This document shows, piece after piece, positions 8,395-18,045 of a stretch of 64,000 nt of DNA. The translations under genes were made by a program, and so were the position numbers. Source of the stretch: Schaalia cardiffensis (GTDB lineage Bacteria > Actinomycetota > Actinomycetes > Actinomycetales > Actinomycetaceae); contig NZ_JAEKIA010000005.1 of NCBI RefSeq assembly GCF_016405145.1, positions 62,001-126,000 on the forward strand, in the 5' to 3' direction. A model generated the notes under the pieces. The model was not told the origin of the DNA. It saw only the letters and a list, made by a program, of their open reading frames with translations, and did no database searches. The first letter of the stretch is position 1; each line of letters begins with the position of its first letter.

Positions 8395-9312
8395 TCAGGC
8401 AGGATTTCTCAAAAGCTCCAAGGCCCTGGCCAAATCAGGCGGGTACGGGGAGCGCACGCTCGTCAACACACCGGTACGCGGGTGGGCGAAAGACAGACTC
8501 ACGGCGTGGAGCCACTGGCGTTCCAAGCCCAGACGTTCAGCGGTCTTCGGGTCCGCTCCGTAAAACACATCCCCGACACAAGGATGACCGAGGGCGGCGG
8601 TGTGCACTCGGATCTGGTGTGTACGGCCCGTCTCCAAATGGATCTCAAGTAAGGAGGCTCCCGCCATCAACTCGAGCGTGTCGTAGTGCGTGATGGCAGC
8701 TTTGCCGCCCTCGATTACCGCCATTCGCCACTCTCTCGAAGGATGGCGCCCAATCGGAGCCTCAATCGTGCCCGAAGGCGGGTCCATATGACCGGCGACG
8801 ACGGCGTGGTAGATCTTCGTCACGGTGCGCTCTTTGAAGGCGCGTTTCATCACCGAGTAGGCGAGTTCAGACTTCGCGACCATCATCGCGCCGGAGGTAC
8901 CCACATCGAGCCGGTGGACGATCCCCTGGCGCTCTGGAGGCCCATAACCGGTGATCCGGTATCCCGCTGCTTCAAGATTGCCCAGGACAGTCGGTCCGCT
9001 CCAGCCCGGACCAGTGTGGGCGGCCACTCCTACGGGCTTATCGACGACGACAATATCCTCGTCGTCGTACAGGATGTCCATCCCCGTGACAGGCACTGGT
9101 GGCGTTTGGGGTGCGGGGATTGTCACTTCCAGTAAGTCCATTGCAGCCAGGCGCGTGGACTTTGAAGGCACTCCCCCATTGACGAGGACGTTCCCCGCTT
9201 CAATGAGGGCCTGGCACTGCGCTCGAGACATCCCGAGCATTCGTGACAAGGCCGCATCAACACGCTCACCGACAAGCGCATCGGGAACCGGAAGCATGCG
9301 CGATTCACTCAT
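8395..9312 (-). CDS. RluA/RluD-family pseudouridine synthase
   Basis: A 305-residue enzyme converting specific uridines of large-subunit rRNA (or tRNA) to pseudouridine. An N-terminal S4 domain (residues about 14-60, [11 protein letters not shown] and VLVNGG) is followed by the catalytic domain with [10 protein letters not shown], whose D136 is the catalytic aspartate of this family. The start at 9312 gives an 8-base overlap with the lspA stop (ATGAGTGA), so the two are translationally coupled. This lspA-rluD pairing is widespread. By architecture it is closest to RluD, but which rRNA positions it modifies cannot be read here. Confidence 0.93.
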   Translation of the reverse strand: MSESRMLPVPDALVGERVDAALSRMLGMSRAQCQALIEAGNVLVNGGVPSKSTRLAAMDLLEVTIPAPQTPPVPVTGMDILYDDEDIVVVDKPVGVAAHTGPGWSGPTVLGNLEAAGYRITGYGPPERQGIVHRLDVGTSGAMMVAKSELAYSVMKRAFKERTVTKIYHAVVAGHMDPPSGTIEAPIGRHPSREWRMAVIEGGKAAITHYDTLELMAGASLLEIHLETGRTHQIRVHTAALGHPCVGDVFYGADPKTAERLGLERQWLHAVSLSFAHPRTGVLTSVRSPYPPDLARALELLRNPA

Positions 9313-9949
9313 GGGCGGTGACTTCCGCTTCGAGCACGTCCGTGGGAACTTGAGTCTGGGGTGCGGGCGCATCATCTGCATCGTCCGCATCATCACGGGG
9401 CTCTGCCTCCGATTCGAGCCCGGATAAAGGCGCGGCTAATGCGGGGTTCTGCTCCTCTTCAGGAAGTGATCTCATGAGTTCCCAGGCGAGCCAGGCCGCA
9501 CCGATGACGATCCAAATATCCGCAATATTGCCGACGAAAAAGTCCGTGTAGTTGATGAAGTCAATGACATGACCTTGGCCGAACGAGGGGGGTTGGCTCA
9601 GTCGATCGATAAGGTTGCCGATCGCTCCTCCCATGAGAAGCCCGATTGCGCCTGCCGAAGACGCCGAGTTCATTCGCCACAGTCCATAGGCGAGCAACGC
9701 AAGAATCACGAAGGCGAGGAGTGTGAAGAACCAGGTGGTCGAAGCCCCTAAAGAGAAGGCCGCGCCGGGGTTGTGAACAAGCTGAAGAGTGATGAAATCG
9801 CCGAGCAGGGGGATTTGGCGCCCGTTGTGCAAAGAATCTAGGGCCCAGGCTTTTGTCACCTGATCGGAGAGGATCACGAAGATGGCGAGGATCGCACAAA
9901 CGCCGATCCTGCCTCTCAAAGAAGCTCCCAACCTTCGAGCTCCGCTCAT
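9305..9949 (-). CDS. lspA: lipoprotein signal peptidase II
   Basis: A 214-residue inner-membrane aspartic protease that removes signal peptides from prolipoproteins after lipidation. Four hydrophobic segments are visible. Conserved pieces are DQVTKAWA (29-36), [11 protein letters not shown] (58-68), GNLIDRL with catalytic D115, and [11 protein letters not shown] with catalytic D144. After residue about 163 comes a long acidic, Ala/Asp/Glu-rich tail ([10 protein letters not shown]) that the catalytic core does not need. ATG at 9949 sits behind GGAAG. It overlaps rluD by eight bases. Confidence 0.96.
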   Translation of the reverse strand: MSGARRLGASLRGRIGVCAILAIFVILSDQVTKAWALDSLHNGRQIPLLGDFITLQLVHNPGAAFSLGASTTWFFTLLAFVILALLAYGLWRMNSASSAGAIGLLMGGAIGNLIDRLSQPPSFGQGHVIDFINYTDFFVGNIADIWIVIGAAWLAWELMRSLPEEEQNPALAAPLSGLESEAEPRDDADDADDAPAPQTQVPTDVLEAEVTAHE

Positions 9950-10022
9950 TCACACTTCCTTTCACACATGGAAGACGGCGGTGGCGCCCCGCGCCACCGC
10001 CGTCATCGATAATGGGGTGCCG

Positions 10023-10643
10023 TCACTCCTCGACGCCGGCGTTGACCTGCGAGAGAAGGCCCTCGAGGTGAGTGCGCAGATTCGTGCGGTACTCCGACTC
10101 GAAGGTGCGCAGTTCATTGAGCTTGGTCTCGAGGAGGCCACGCTGCTGATCGAGTTGAGCGAGGATCGTTTCGTGCTGGTTCTGAGCATCGGCGATGATC
10201 TCGTCACCCTTCTGGCGAGCCTCAGCGATGATGCGCTCGGACTCTTCCTTGCCGTCACGCACATATTCGTCGTGCACTCGCTGAGCAAGGGCGAGCATCG
10301 AAGTGGCGGACTGGGCCGACTCAGGCTCGGTGGCAAGCGGCTCGAAGACCTGCGGCGCTGCGACGACCGGCTCTTCAACGGCAGGCACCGGCTCCTCGGG
10401 CTCTGCAGGAACCGGAGCAGGCTCAACATAGGGCATCGCCTCGGCGGCGCTCGAGAGCTCTGCGATACGACGCTCGGCAGCTTCGAGCTTGTCCTTCAGA
10501 TCCTGGTTCTCGACGTTCAGGGCGAAGATCGTCGAAACGACTTCATCGAGAAACTCGTCGACCTCAACCTGGTCGTATCCCTCGCGGAACTTCACGTTCG
10601 CGAAAGTCTTGTTGAGGACGTCCTCGGTTGTCAGCAGGGCCAT
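10023..10643 (-). CDS. wag31: DivIVA-family polar growth protein Wag31
   Basis: A 206-residue coiled-coil cytoskeletal protein that binds curved membrane at poles and septa and directs actinobacterial tip growth. The N-terminal DivIVA membrane-binding domain is clear (LTTEDVLNKTFANVKFREGY, then EVDEFLDEVV), followed by a coiled coil (LNVENQDLKDKLEAAERRIAEL). A Pro/Glu/Ala-rich linker (about residues 70-105) and a second coiled coil rich in Gln and Glu complete it. The position downstream of sepF and yggT is the standard actinobacterial one. The start is behind GAGGCGAGGAA. A 176-base spacer before it probably holds its own promoter. Confidence 0.95.
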   Translation of the reverse strand: MALLTTEDVLNKTFANVKFREGYDQVEVDEFLDEVVSTIFALNVENQDLKDKLEAAERRIAELSSAAEAMPYVEPAPVPAEPEEPVPAVEEPVVAAPQVFEPLATEPESAQSATSMLALAQRVHDEYVRDGKEESERIIAEARQKGDEIIADAQNQHETILAQLDQQRGLLETKLNELRTFESEYRTNLRTHLEGLLSQVNAGVEE

Positions 10644-10819
10644 TTCCTCGCCTCTCAGTATGGGACTTGATGACGCCTAGGAGATTTCCCCAAAGCGTAT
10701 CAGGGTCGTCTCGGCCGACGGCTCTTTAATACATCGCTGTCATCATAACCGACGCAATCGCCACACGTACACCATCGACAACAAGAAAAACGTGGCGCTC
10801 ACCTCTAGATCCGCGCAGA

Positions 10820-11122
10820 TCAGCCAAAGGACATGAGGAGCAGGGAGAATCGCTGAAGCATCATGAGAGCAATGAAGAGGAGGATGAAACCGACGTCAAG
10901 AGCGAATCCCCCGCCCAAGTGTAAGGGCGGGATCCGAGCCCTCAACCAGCGGATCGGTGGATCGGAAGCGGCGTATATCAGGTTCGCAAAAAGAGCGAGG
11001 ACACCCCTGGGGGAAAAGGACGGGACCAGGAGTTGGAGCCAATCGAAGACCATTCGGACAACAAGCACTAGGAGGTAGAGGCCTGCGATGGAGTAGATCA
11101 GCCATCCAAGGAAACTCAGCAC
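10820..11122 (-). CDS. YggT-family membrane protein
   Basis: A 100-residue membrane protein with two hydrophobic segments (about 5-35 and 72-97) flanking a loop with SDPPIRWLRARIPP, the typical YggT signature. The function is not firmly established; in Gram-positives it is consistently found in the division cluster between sepF and divIVA, as here, and is suspected of a role in division or osmotic adaptation. The start is a GTG at 11122, nine bases beyond the sepF stop, so it is probably co-transcribed with sepF. Confidence 0.92.
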   Translation of the reverse strand: MLSFLGWLIYSIAGLYLLVLVVRMVFDWLQLLVPSFSPRGVLALFANLIYAASDPPIRWLRARIPPLHLGGGFALDVGFILLFIALMMLQRFSLLLMSFG

Positions 11123-11131
11123 GGATCAGCC

Positions 11132-11599
11132 CTAGCTCAACAGGGTGGTTCGCCGTGATCTCTGCGCCTCACCGATCACCTCAAAAGCCTGAGGGGACAG
11201 GAGGAAGACGCGGTTCGTGACCTTCTCGAGGGTACCGTGAAGTCCGAAAGCGAGGCCGCCCGCGAAATCAATGATGCGACGCGCTTCATCCTCGGAGGTG
11301 TCGGTGAGATTCATGATCACCGGAGTTCCTTCACGGAAATGCTCGCCGATCACGAGGGCATCGGCATAAGCCTCCGGATGAACTGTGACAATGCGCGTCG
11401 GCTCAGCCGCGGGCGCCTCTTCACGGGTCTCACGGTGAATCGGCGAGACAAAAGAACGCTCCACAGGTGCGAGCTCAGTCACGGGAGCAATTTCCTCGGG
11501 CTCTTCAGCCTGTTCGAAGACTTCAGCATCAAGCTCAAGATCTTCCGCCGGGACCCAGCCCATGAACCTGCGTGCCCGTGCACCGAAAGAATCGCCCAT
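11132..11599 (-). CDS. sepF: SepF cell-division protein
   Basis: A 155-residue FtsZ-binding membrane anchor of the Z-ring; actinobacteria lack FtsA and rely on SepF. The N-terminus carries an amphipathic stretch (GARARRFMGWV), then an acidic linker rich in Glu and Pro, then the conserved C-terminal domain with VVHP-like TVHPEAYADAL, IGEHFREGTPVIMNLTD, RRIIDFAGGLAFGLHG and VFLLSP. The ATG at 11599 lies eight bases after GAGGAG, which decides it over an upstream in-frame ATG at 11644. The YggS/YlmE PLP-binding gene that often precedes sepF is missing; a 427-base spacer stands there instead. Confidence 0.95.
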   Translation of the reverse strand: MGDSFGARARRFMGWVPAEDLELDAEVFEQAEEPEEIAPVTELAPVERSFVSPIHRETREEAPAAEPTRIVTVHPEAYADALVIGEHFREGTPVIMNLTDTSEDEARRIIDFAGGLAFGLHGTLEKVTNRVFLLSPQAFEVIGEAQRSRRTTLLS

Positions 11600-12026
11600 T
11601 GTCTTCTCCTCACCCGTGTTGGCTTCCCACACGTTACGACTCATAGATCCATCCTCAGCGCAAGCACTGCGGCGAGTCGCACAAGGGGAGAGGCAAAGTC
11701 TGCTTCCGTTCTCACGAACGCCCACATTCGCCCTCGTCCGTGTCACGTGACGTTGCCTCGAAAGAGTCTCCCTCTGTTAGACAATCACCTCCCCGCGCTG
11801 TGACCTTTCCCTGGCGAGCTCGGCTGACCTTGCACGCTTTCCATCTGCCCTCACGCTCGAAACCACAGTGTGCGAACTCCACCTCACCGAAAGGTCGTGG
11901 CCAGGTCTCAGCGACTGGACTTCGGGACCTGAGGAGTTCCACCTCCCCCAGGGTCTTGGTCTTCCCGTAGTAGCGCCCCACCCTGCTCAAAGCATCTGTA
12001 AGTTGTGCCCAATTCGAGTCGAGCAG
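11600..12026. other. gene-free spacer between pgeF and sepF
   Basis: No supported gene, and no recognisable remnant of the yggS/ylmE gene common at this position. It contains a 10-bp palindrome GTCACGTGAC (11742-11751). It probably contains the sepF promoter, but no clear -35/-10 pair was seen. Confidence 0.5.
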
Positions 12027-12785
12027 CTATCGGGGGCTGATGATGGCAGCGTTTCGCCCGCAGGAAGGGTCTCGGCGATAGGAATGAAGAGTGTCGTCCT
12101 CAAAAGTGCAGCGTGGGTCAATCGTGACCTTCTGGCAGCCCGCACTCAGCAGTTCTGCCCTGGCCGCGCCGGGAAGATCAAGGGCGGGAGTCCCCCATGA
12201 GCTCGTCGATTCGAGCTCGGGCCTGGACCGCACGCATTCGATCTGCATGTCGATGGGCACTTCGTAGCAGCGCCCGCAAATCGAGGGGGCGATGAACGCT
12301 TGTATCGGAGCGGAGGGGTCAAGGGCTCGCATGAGGCGAAACGCCCGAGTCAGGATCGAGTCGAGGAGCCCCCTGCGTCCGGCGTGCACAGCCGCGACAA
12401 TGCGTCCATCGGCGCTCGAAAGGAGGACGGGCATGCAATCAGCGGTCATGACAGCTGCGGCGGGCGCATCTGGCCAGTCGCGCCCGTCCACGATGACTCC
12501 ATCGGCTTCAATGAGGGTACCTGGCTCCTGAGGATCGAAGAAGGAGGATTCGGAGTCAATGTCGAGGCAAGTCCTTACCCCGTGCTTCGCGAGCACCCCG
12601 ACTCTTGCTGAGTGAGTTTGATTCATCCAGAGGATCTGGCGTCCGAGTTCATCAACCAGGGCGCGGCGTCGTTGAGCCACGAGGATCGGATCGTCGTGGA
12701 CATGATGAGCGATATTCGAACGTAACGGCGCGGTGCCCCGACCCGCTTCAACGAGGCGGACCGGGGCACTCAGAGCTGGAGACAT
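12027..12785 (-). CDS. pgeF: PgeF/YfiH-family copper-type purine nucleoside or amide hydrolase
   Basis: A 252-residue protein of the YfiH family, once called laccase-domain or polyphenol oxidase. Family members have been reported as purine nucleoside phosphorylase/adenosine deaminase enzymes and as peptidoglycan editing factors in E. coli. Metal-site elements are visible: NQTHS, TADCMPVLLSS, AAVHAGRRGLL and SICGRCYEV. The start is the ATG at 12785, directly after the ftsZ stop (12792); a GTG one codon upstream is an alternative. Location immediately after ftsZ is conserved in many Gram-positives. Which activity dominates here is not known. Confidence 0.88.
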   Translation of the reverse strand: MSPALSAPVRLVEAGRGTAPLRSNIAHHVHDDPILVAQRRRALVDELGRQILWMNQTHSARVGVLAKHGVRTCLDIDSESSFFDPQEPGTLIEADGVIVDGRDWPDAPAAAVMTADCMPVLLSSADGRIVAAVHAGRRGLLDSILTRAFRLMRALDPSAPIQAFIAPSICGRCYEVPIDMQIECVRSRPELESTSSWGTPALDLPGAARAELLSAGCQKVTIDPRCTFEDDTLHSYRRDPSCGRNAAIISPR

Positions 12786-12791
12786 CACGGA

Positions 12792-14078
12792 TCAGCGAAG
12801 AAAATCCGGAATGTCAAGATCGGAAGCACTATCAGCTTCCTCGTCGAAGATCCGCGGAACCTCGAGGGACTGGTCCTCATTGCGTTCAACGGGGCGTTGG
12901 GAGCGTTTTGCCAAGGGGATCGCACCAGTACGAGTGGGGACGTCAACGACAGCTCGATGCTGCGGGCGTACCGTGGATACCTCCCCGAGGGGGCGGGGAG
13001 CTGCAGCTTCAGGAACAGGACGGGGTGCCGGGGCCACGGCAGCAGGAGCCGGAGAAGGATCCGGAGCTGCCTGTGCAGCCGGAGCCTTCGCCGTAGAGGC
13101 CTGCCAAGCCGGGGAAGCACTCGCTTCTGCTTCCATCTCGTCAAAGCCCGCAGCGATGATCGTCACCCGGATCTCATCACCGAGGGAATCGTCAATGACC
13201 GAGCCGAAGATAATGTTCGCCTCCGGGTGGGCGGCCTCGCGAACAAGCTGCGAGGACAAGAAGATCTCTTGGAGCCCCAGGTTGGATCCGCCCTGGAAGA
13301 ACATGAGGACACCGTGGGCGCCATCAATGGAGGCTTCAAGGAGGGGCGAGGAGATCGCGGTCTCAACGGCGCGCAGCGCCCGGTCTTCACCGGTCGCAGC
13401 GCCAATCCCCATGAGTGCCGAACCCGCATCCTTCATGACGGACTTGACGTCGTTGAAGTCCACGTTGATCAAGCCCGGCGTTGTGATGAGTTCAGTGATT
13501 CCCTGAACTCCGGAGAGGAGCACCTGGTCTGCGGCGCGGAACGCATCGAGGACGGAAATGTTCGTGTCGGAGATCTCCAGGAGACGATTGTTCGGGATGA
13601 CGATGAGGGTATCGACCTCTCCGCGCAGCTTTTCCACGCCGGCTTCGGCCTGTGCTGCGCGGCGATTTCCCTCGAAGGAGAAAGGACGGGTCACGACGCC
13701 GACGGTGAGCGCACCGGCCTCACGGGCGACGCGCGCAACGACAGGAGCCGCGCCAGTGCCGGTGCCACCGCCCTCGCCCGCAGTCACGAACACCATGTCT
13801 GCACCTGCAAGAGAGTCGGTGATTTCCTCGATGTGGTCCTCGGCGGCCTGGCGGCCGACATTCGGGTCGGCACCCGCGCCAAGTCCGTGCGTCAATTCAC
13901 GGCCGATGTCGAGCTTCGTTTCAGCATCAGACATGAGCAGTGCTTGGGCGTCAGTGTTCACGGCGATGAATTCAACGCCTTTAAGGCCAACCTCGATCAT
14001 GCGGTTGACGGCGTTGACACCGCCGCCGCCCACGCCGACGACCTTAATCACTGCAAGATGGTTCTGCGGTGCGGCCAT
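12792..14078 (-). CDS. ftsZ: cell-division tubulin homologue FtsZ
   Basis: A 428-residue GTPase that polymerises into the Z-ring. The tubulin signature GGGTGTG lies at 103-109, [11 protein letters not shown] near the N-terminus binds nucleotide, and [11 protein letters not shown] carries the T7-loop aspartates that complete the GTPase site in the neighbouring subunit. A Pro/Ala-rich linker (about 320-400) leads to the conserved C-terminal tail DLDIPDFLR, which binds SepF and other partners. AAGGGAG precedes the ATG. It stands 324 bases from ftsQ, so it probably has its own promoter as well as read-through. Confidence 0.98.
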   Translation of the reverse strand: MAAPQNHLAVIKVVGVGGGGVNAVNRMIEVGLKGVEFIAVNTDAQALLMSDAETKLDIGRELTHGLGAGADPNVGRQAAEDHIEEITDSLAGADMVFVTAGEGGGTGTGAAPVVARVAREAGALTVGVVTRPFSFEGNRRAAQAEAGVEKLRGEVDTLIVIPNNRLLEISDTNISVLDAFRAADQVLLSGVQGITELITTPGLINVDFNDVKSVMKDAGSALMGIGAATGEDRALRAVETAISSPLLEASIDGAHGVLMFFQGGSNLGLQEIFLSSQLVREAAHPEANIIFGSVIDDSLGDEIRVTIIAAGFDEMEAEASASPAWQASTAKAPAAQAAPDPSPAPAAVAPAPRPVPEAAAPRPLGEVSTVRPQHRAVVDVPTRTGAIPLAKRSQRPVERNEDQSLEVPRIFDEEADSASDLDIPDFLR

Positions 14079-14402
14079 AGTGTGCTCCCTTACCAGTCGA
14101 TACCTTCACCCTCAAGTTGAAGGTTGATCTTCACCATGCTCATGTCCGGGAGAAAAGTAGAGATGCACCCGGGCCGCTTCAAGGCGACACGCGGGAGTGT
14201 GAGCGCCAGGGGACAACTCCAATCTGAGGACACTACGAATCCCCTGCTCACCGGCTTCTCTCCGCCACACTCGGACTGTCGAAGAACTCCGGCCAAGAAT
14301 TCCCCCGCTCATCGGCCTCTTTCCAGAAGGACACGCGCCCTTATTGAAGGAAAGAGCAGCTCAGCCCCATCATGCTCACGCTCTCAAGCGGAGCGAGCAT
14401 AG
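14079..14402 (-). promoter_or_regulatory. ftsQ-ftsZ spacer with near-palindrome
   Basis: A 324-base gene-free leader ahead of ftsZ. It holds ACCCTCAAGTTGAAGGT at 14108-14124, an inverted repeat with one mismatch about 30-46 bases upstream of the ATG. This might be an operator or an mRNA stem in the ftsZ leader. No unambiguous -35/-10 was found. An independent ftsZ promoter in this spacer is usual in actinobacteria. Confidence 0.5.
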
Positions 14403-15551
14403 CTAGAAGGTCACCGGATGCGCTGGCGAGGAGACGTCATAAACACTCGCCGAACGTTGAGAGACGAGCACCTCGAGAACCCGAGACTTCAAAGCGGAAT
14501 CATCAGGTGTCCCCCACTTGACAAGCGCCCCAGAGTCGAGGGAAAGAGTCACGCTCTTCGAATCGGCCGTGATCTGGGAAGTCCTTTGCTTGACAAAATC
14601 ACCCAAAGCGCTCCACACCGTCACAACATCTTCAGCAGCGTTCTTTCGCTCCTCCCCTTGAGGAAGTGCCACGAGGGGAAGCCCCTCAGGACGCTCAGAC
14701 ACCCGTTGGAAAGCCACACCGGAAGCGTCAACAAGCGTGAAGCCGTTCTCATTTGCTTCGACCATCGCGCCAGTGCGCAAGCTCAGAGTGATATCGAGCC
14801 CGGCAGGCCATGCGCGTCTGACCTGAGCGTCGGCGACAACAGGATTTGTTTCAATAAGCTCCGCGATCTTTGCAGTGGGGACCCTGGGCAAGGGGATTCC
14901 CTTATAAGCGTCGAGTGTTACCGCTACGTCATCTTCACTGATCAGTCCCTCTTGCACGCCTTCAACGCGGATCCGATGCGGATCGAAAGCAAGAAGGGGG
15001 GAGAAAAGGACAAGCCACACCAATCCAGCAATGAGGAGGCTTCCCACCAGCGTCCACAGCGCGGTGCGAATGTAAAAAGAGCGCTTCGCGCGTTCCTTCT
15101 CCTCGCGCCTCGGAGCTAAATCCGTTGCCTCTTGAGGGCCGAGGACGTCCGCGGCGTCTCGCTGACCGATCGGGCGTTTCAAGACCTTTGAACGGGGGCC
15201 CACGGGTTTTCCCAAGGGCCTCATTGCCGCCGAGACTCCGTCTTGACGCTGGAGTGCTCCAGAGCCGCCCAATCGGCGGGGCTGTGCTCCGACATCACCC
15301 TCTTGGAAGAGCTTCGTTCCGGGAGCACACTCTGGCCGGGGCTTCGCTGCGAAGTCACGCTCTTGGCGGGGATGTGCTCCAGACTCGCCCCTTTGAGGGC
15401 GCGCCGAAGCAGAAGCATCCCCTTGGGCCTTCGGATATGGACTCCTTGCCCGAGAAGAAGGGCTGTGTCGTTGAGAATCACCCCGCCCCTGAGAGGAACG
15501 AGGACGCCGGGGGGAGGGAGGCTTCACTCCTGGCCCGCCATAATGGACCAC
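14403..15551 (-). CDS. ftsQ: FtsQ division protein with a long repeat-rich cytoplasmic N-terminus
   Basis: A bitopic divisome protein that bridges early and late division proteins. The conserved part is ordinary: a transmembrane helix at about 162-188 (ALWTLVGSLLIAGLVWLVL), a POTRA domain starting FDPHRIRVEGV, then the FtsQ beta domain. The first ~160 residues are unusual: Arg/Pro/Ser/Gly-rich, with a degenerate ten-residue repeat at residues 44-113. The whole protein is 382 residues; FtsQ is more often 250-320. The start is a GTG at 15551, 28 bases inside murC; an alternative GTG at 15527 overlaps the murC stop by four bases. Either start keeps the repeats. Confidence 0.92.
   Translation of the reverse strand: MVHYGGPGVKPPSPRRPRSSQGRGDSQRHSPSSRARSPYPKAQGDASASARPQRGESGAHPRQERDFAAKPRPECAPGTKLFQEGDVGAQPRRLGGSGALQRQDGVSAAMRPLGKPVGPRSKVLKRPIGQRDAADVLGPQEATDLAPRREEKERAKRSFYIRTALWTLVGSLLIAGLVWLVLFSPLLAFDPHRIRVEGVQEGLISEDDVAVTLDAYKGIPLPRVPTAKIAELIETNPVVADAQVRRAWPAGLDITLSLRTGAMVEANENGFTLVDASGVAFQRVSERPEGLPLVALPQGEERKNAAEDVVTVWSALGDFVKQRTSQITADSKSVTLSLDSGALVKWGTPDDSALKSRVLEVLVSQRSASVYDVSSPAHPVTF
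15210..15422 (-). repeat. 30-bp degenerate repeat coding for decapeptides in FtsQ
   Basis: About seven diverged 30-base units in frame with ftsQ. Translated, each is close to x-G-x-x-G-A-x-P-R-x, for example RGESGAHPRQ, ERDFAAKPRP and EGDVGAQPRR. The DNA is as degenerate as the protein, pointing to an old tandem expansion inside the cytoplasmic tail. Confidence 0.75.
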
Positions 15552-16930
15552 TCCTCAAGGACGTCGTCCGCGCAATCCGTGATCGAACCGGCTCCCATCG
15601 TCAAAACAATGCCTTTCTCGCCGCATTCTCGGGCAGCCAGACGCGCCGCCTCATGCATATCAGGCACGTAGAGTGCTCCCTCGATCTTCGAAGAAATCAG
15701 TTCAGCCGTGACCCCGGGTTCAGGATCCTCACGAGCCGCATAAATCTCAGTCACAACAACACGATCCGCACCCGAGAGGGCCTGGGCGAAGCGCTCAGCG
15801 AAAATCCGGGTCCTTGAGAACAAGTGCGGCTGGAACACCACCACCACAGGAGCATCCCCAACAACAATTCTCGCCTCAGCAATTGACGCTGCGACCTCTG
15901 TTGGATGGTGCGCGTAATCGTCGAACACGCGCCGTCCATCCACCTCGCCGCGCGCCTCGAAACGCCGGGCAGTCCCGGTGAAAGCCTCAAGAGAGCTCGC
16001 CATCACCTGCGGTTCAATTCCGAGTAGCACTCCAGCCGCCCACGCAGCCGCGGCATTCAAAATGTTATGCACGCCAGGAACATTCACAGCAACACGAACG
16101 ATTCCAGCCGAGCTCGCGAATATTGCACTCCCCGAACGGGCACTAAGCTCCAGTTCAGAAATCTCAATGTCCGCTGGAATGAGGCTGGTTTCAGGACGAC
16201 CATAGGTCAGGACCCGGATACCGAGTTCAAGGGCAGCACTCGCAAGACGGGCCGCTCCCGGATCCTCAGCGCAGACGATCAGCACACCCCCCACATCAAG
16301 CTGCCTCGCAAAATCAAGGAAAACCTCCTCGAAAGCCTCAGGAGTGCCATACCGATCCAAATGGTCGGGCTCAACATTCGTCACGATCTCAATATTTGGC
16401 CGATAGTTGAGGAAGGAGGCATCGGACTCGTCGGCTTCTGCTACAAAAACATCACCTGTCCCCAGATGAGCGCCCGAGCCGAACTGGGGGACGATCCCCC
16501 CAACCGCCACCGAAGGGTCGAGTCCCGCCGCCCGCAGTGCGACCGCCAGCATCCCTGAAGTCGTCGTTTTCCCATGCGCGCCCGCCACGGCGAGGAAACG
16601 CATCCCGGAAGCGGCCAAGGCGAGAGCCCGAGAACGGTGAATGATCCGCTGGCCACGTTTTCGTCCGATCACAAGCTCAGGATTTGTCTCGCGGATCGCC
16701 GTTGATACGACAATCGTCGCGTCTTCTGGAACATTCGCCGCATCGTGACCGACGAAGCAGGAGATCCCCCGTGACTTCAGACGAGTGAGGGCATCAGAGT
16801 CGGAGCGATCCGAACCGGACACGGTCGCGCCACGCTCTTTGAGGAGCTCAGCAACGACGGACATCCCGGCGCCGCCAATACCGATCAGATGGAAAGAGCC
16901 CTCGATGGGCCTGAGAACTGTGGTCGTCAT
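15524..16930 (-). CDS. murC: UDP-N-acetylmuramate--L-alanine ligase
   Basis: A 468-residue cytoplasmic Mur ligase that adds the first amino acid to UDP-MurNAc using ATP. The N-terminal Rossmann segment HLIGIGGAGMSVVAELL binds the UDP substrate, AGAHGKTTTSG is the ATP-binding P-loop, and YAHHPTEVAASI and FQPHLFSRT are typical of MurC. It overlaps murG by four bases (ATGA) and ftsQ by 28, so it is tightly coupled with both. Confidence 0.97.
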   Translation of the reverse strand: MTTTVLRPIEGSFHLIGIGGAGMSVVAELLKERGATVSGSDRSDSDALTRLKSRGISCFVGHDAANVPEDATIVVSTAIRETNPELVIGRKRGQRIIHRSRALALAASGMRFLAVAGAHGKTTTSGMLAVALRAAGLDPSVAVGGIVPQFGSGAHLGTGDVFVAEADESDASFLNYRPNIEIVTNVEPDHLDRYGTPEAFEEVFLDFARQLDVGGVLIVCAEDPGAARLASAALELGIRVLTYGRPETSLIPADIEISELELSARSGSAIFASSAGIVRVAVNVPGVHNILNAAAAWAAGVLLGIEPQVMASSLEAFTGTARRFEARGEVDGRRVFDDYAHHPTEVAASIAEARIVVGDAPVVVVFQPHLFSRTRIFAERFAQALSGADRVVVTEIYAAREDPEPGVTAELISSKIEGALYVPDMHEAARLAARECGEKGIVLTMGAGSITDCADDVLEEWSIMAGQE

Positions 16931-18045
16931 AATTCTCCGATCACGGACTCGATGAGGTCAACGAAGTCTGAAGCCGCGTGGACGCGCCCCTGTCCGCGTG
17001 AAGCCTCAGCCATTGTTTTGAGGCGCTCAGATCCTAGAAGCGGGAACACGCGGCTCGCAGCGTATTTTGCGTTGAGATCAGAGTCTTCCACGAGGATCGC
17101 GCCTCCTGATTCGACGTGCCCATGGGCGTTCAGTCGCTGCTCCCCATTGCCGATCGGTAAGGGCACATACACACAGGGCAAGCCCAAGGCAGTCATTTCT
17201 GCAACGGTTCCCGCACCCGAACGACACACCACAAGATCAGCAAGTGCGAGGGCGTCTTCCATTGTCTTCAGATAGTCGCAGACGAGCCAGCGTTCCTCGA
17301 CTCCAGCTGCTCGGATCGCCTCACGCACCGGCCCGTCCTTGCCCCGACCGGTCAGATGGATGACCTGCACGCCCTCGGGCAGACGCTCGGCGGCTTGAGA
17401 AAGAGCCCGGTTCAAGCTCAGGGCCCCCAGGGAGCCTCCTGTGATGAGCAATGTCGGCAGGTCCGGGTTCACTTCAAGGCGAGCTGCGGCCTCAACACGT
17501 GCTTGGCGGGCGAGACTCGGGTCAAGGCGCTTGTGCGCGAGTTGTGCAATGGCGGGGCGAAGCGGCAGGCCCGTCACTTCGGTTCGCCCCTGGCGTGCGA
17601 CAAGAGGGGTGTTGTCAAAAGTCAAGGCAAGCAGAGCCGCGCTGCGCGCACCGACACGATTTGCAAGCCCTGGACGGGCATTCTGCTCGTGAATGACGAT
17701 CGGGACGCCGAGCCTTGTCGCCGCACGATATGCCGGGGTCGACACGTAGCCGCCGAAACCGACGACGCACTCGGCGCCGCGAACCACATCCTCACAGGCC
17801 GCGACTGCACGGCGCCACTTCCTGGGGAAACGCAGGGCCTCAAGGTTGGGCCGCCTCGGGAAAGGCGCTTTGTCAATAACGGACAGCTCCAATCCGGCGG
17901 CAGGTACAAGATCAGATTCGAGGCCCTCACGAGTACCTAAGACATCGACCGTGAAGTTGCGTTCGCGCAGAGTGAGAGCAGTTGCGAGCAGGGGGTTCAC
18001 ATGACCTGCGGTCCCACCACCGGCCAACACGATCCTACGAGTCAT
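16927..18045 (-). CDS. murG: lipid II synthase (UDP-GlcNAc transferase MurG)
   Basis: A 372-residue GT-B glycosyltransferase at the inner face of the membrane that adds GlcNAc to lipid I, forming lipid II. GGGTAGHVNPLLATAL near the N-terminus is the first glycine-rich loop, VGFGGYVSTPA the second, and VIHEQNARPGLANR and TGGSLGALSLNRAL are diagnostic; CRSGAGTVAEM contacts the UDP-GlcNAc. Its ATG overlaps the ftsW stop by four bases. Confidence 0.97.
   Translation of the reverse strand: MTRRIVLAGGGTAGHVNPLLATALTLRERNFTVDVLGTREGLESDLVPAAGLELSVIDKAPFPRRPNLEALRFPRKWRRAVAACEDVVRGAECVVGFGGYVSTPAYRAATRLGVPIVIHEQNARPGLANRVGARSAALLALTFDNTPLVARQGRTEVTGLPLRPAIAQLAHKRLDPSLARQARVEAAARLEVNPDLPTLLITGGSLGALSLNRALSQAAERLPEGVQVIHLTGRGKDGPVREAIRAAGVEERWLVCDYLKTMEDALALADLVVCRSGAGTVAEMTALGLPCVYVPLPIGNGEQRLNAHGHVESGGAILVEDSDLNAKYAASRVFPLLGSERLKTMAEASRGQGRVHAASDFVDLIESVIGEL

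Noticed and set aside
12897-14120. 407-codon plus-strand frame antisense to ftsZ
   Set aside because: Mirror of the ftsZ reading frame; no start context or similarity.
14108-14124. Named ftsZ operator
   Set aside because: The inverted repeat is real but no specific regulator can be assigned from sequence, so it is kept only as a spacer note.
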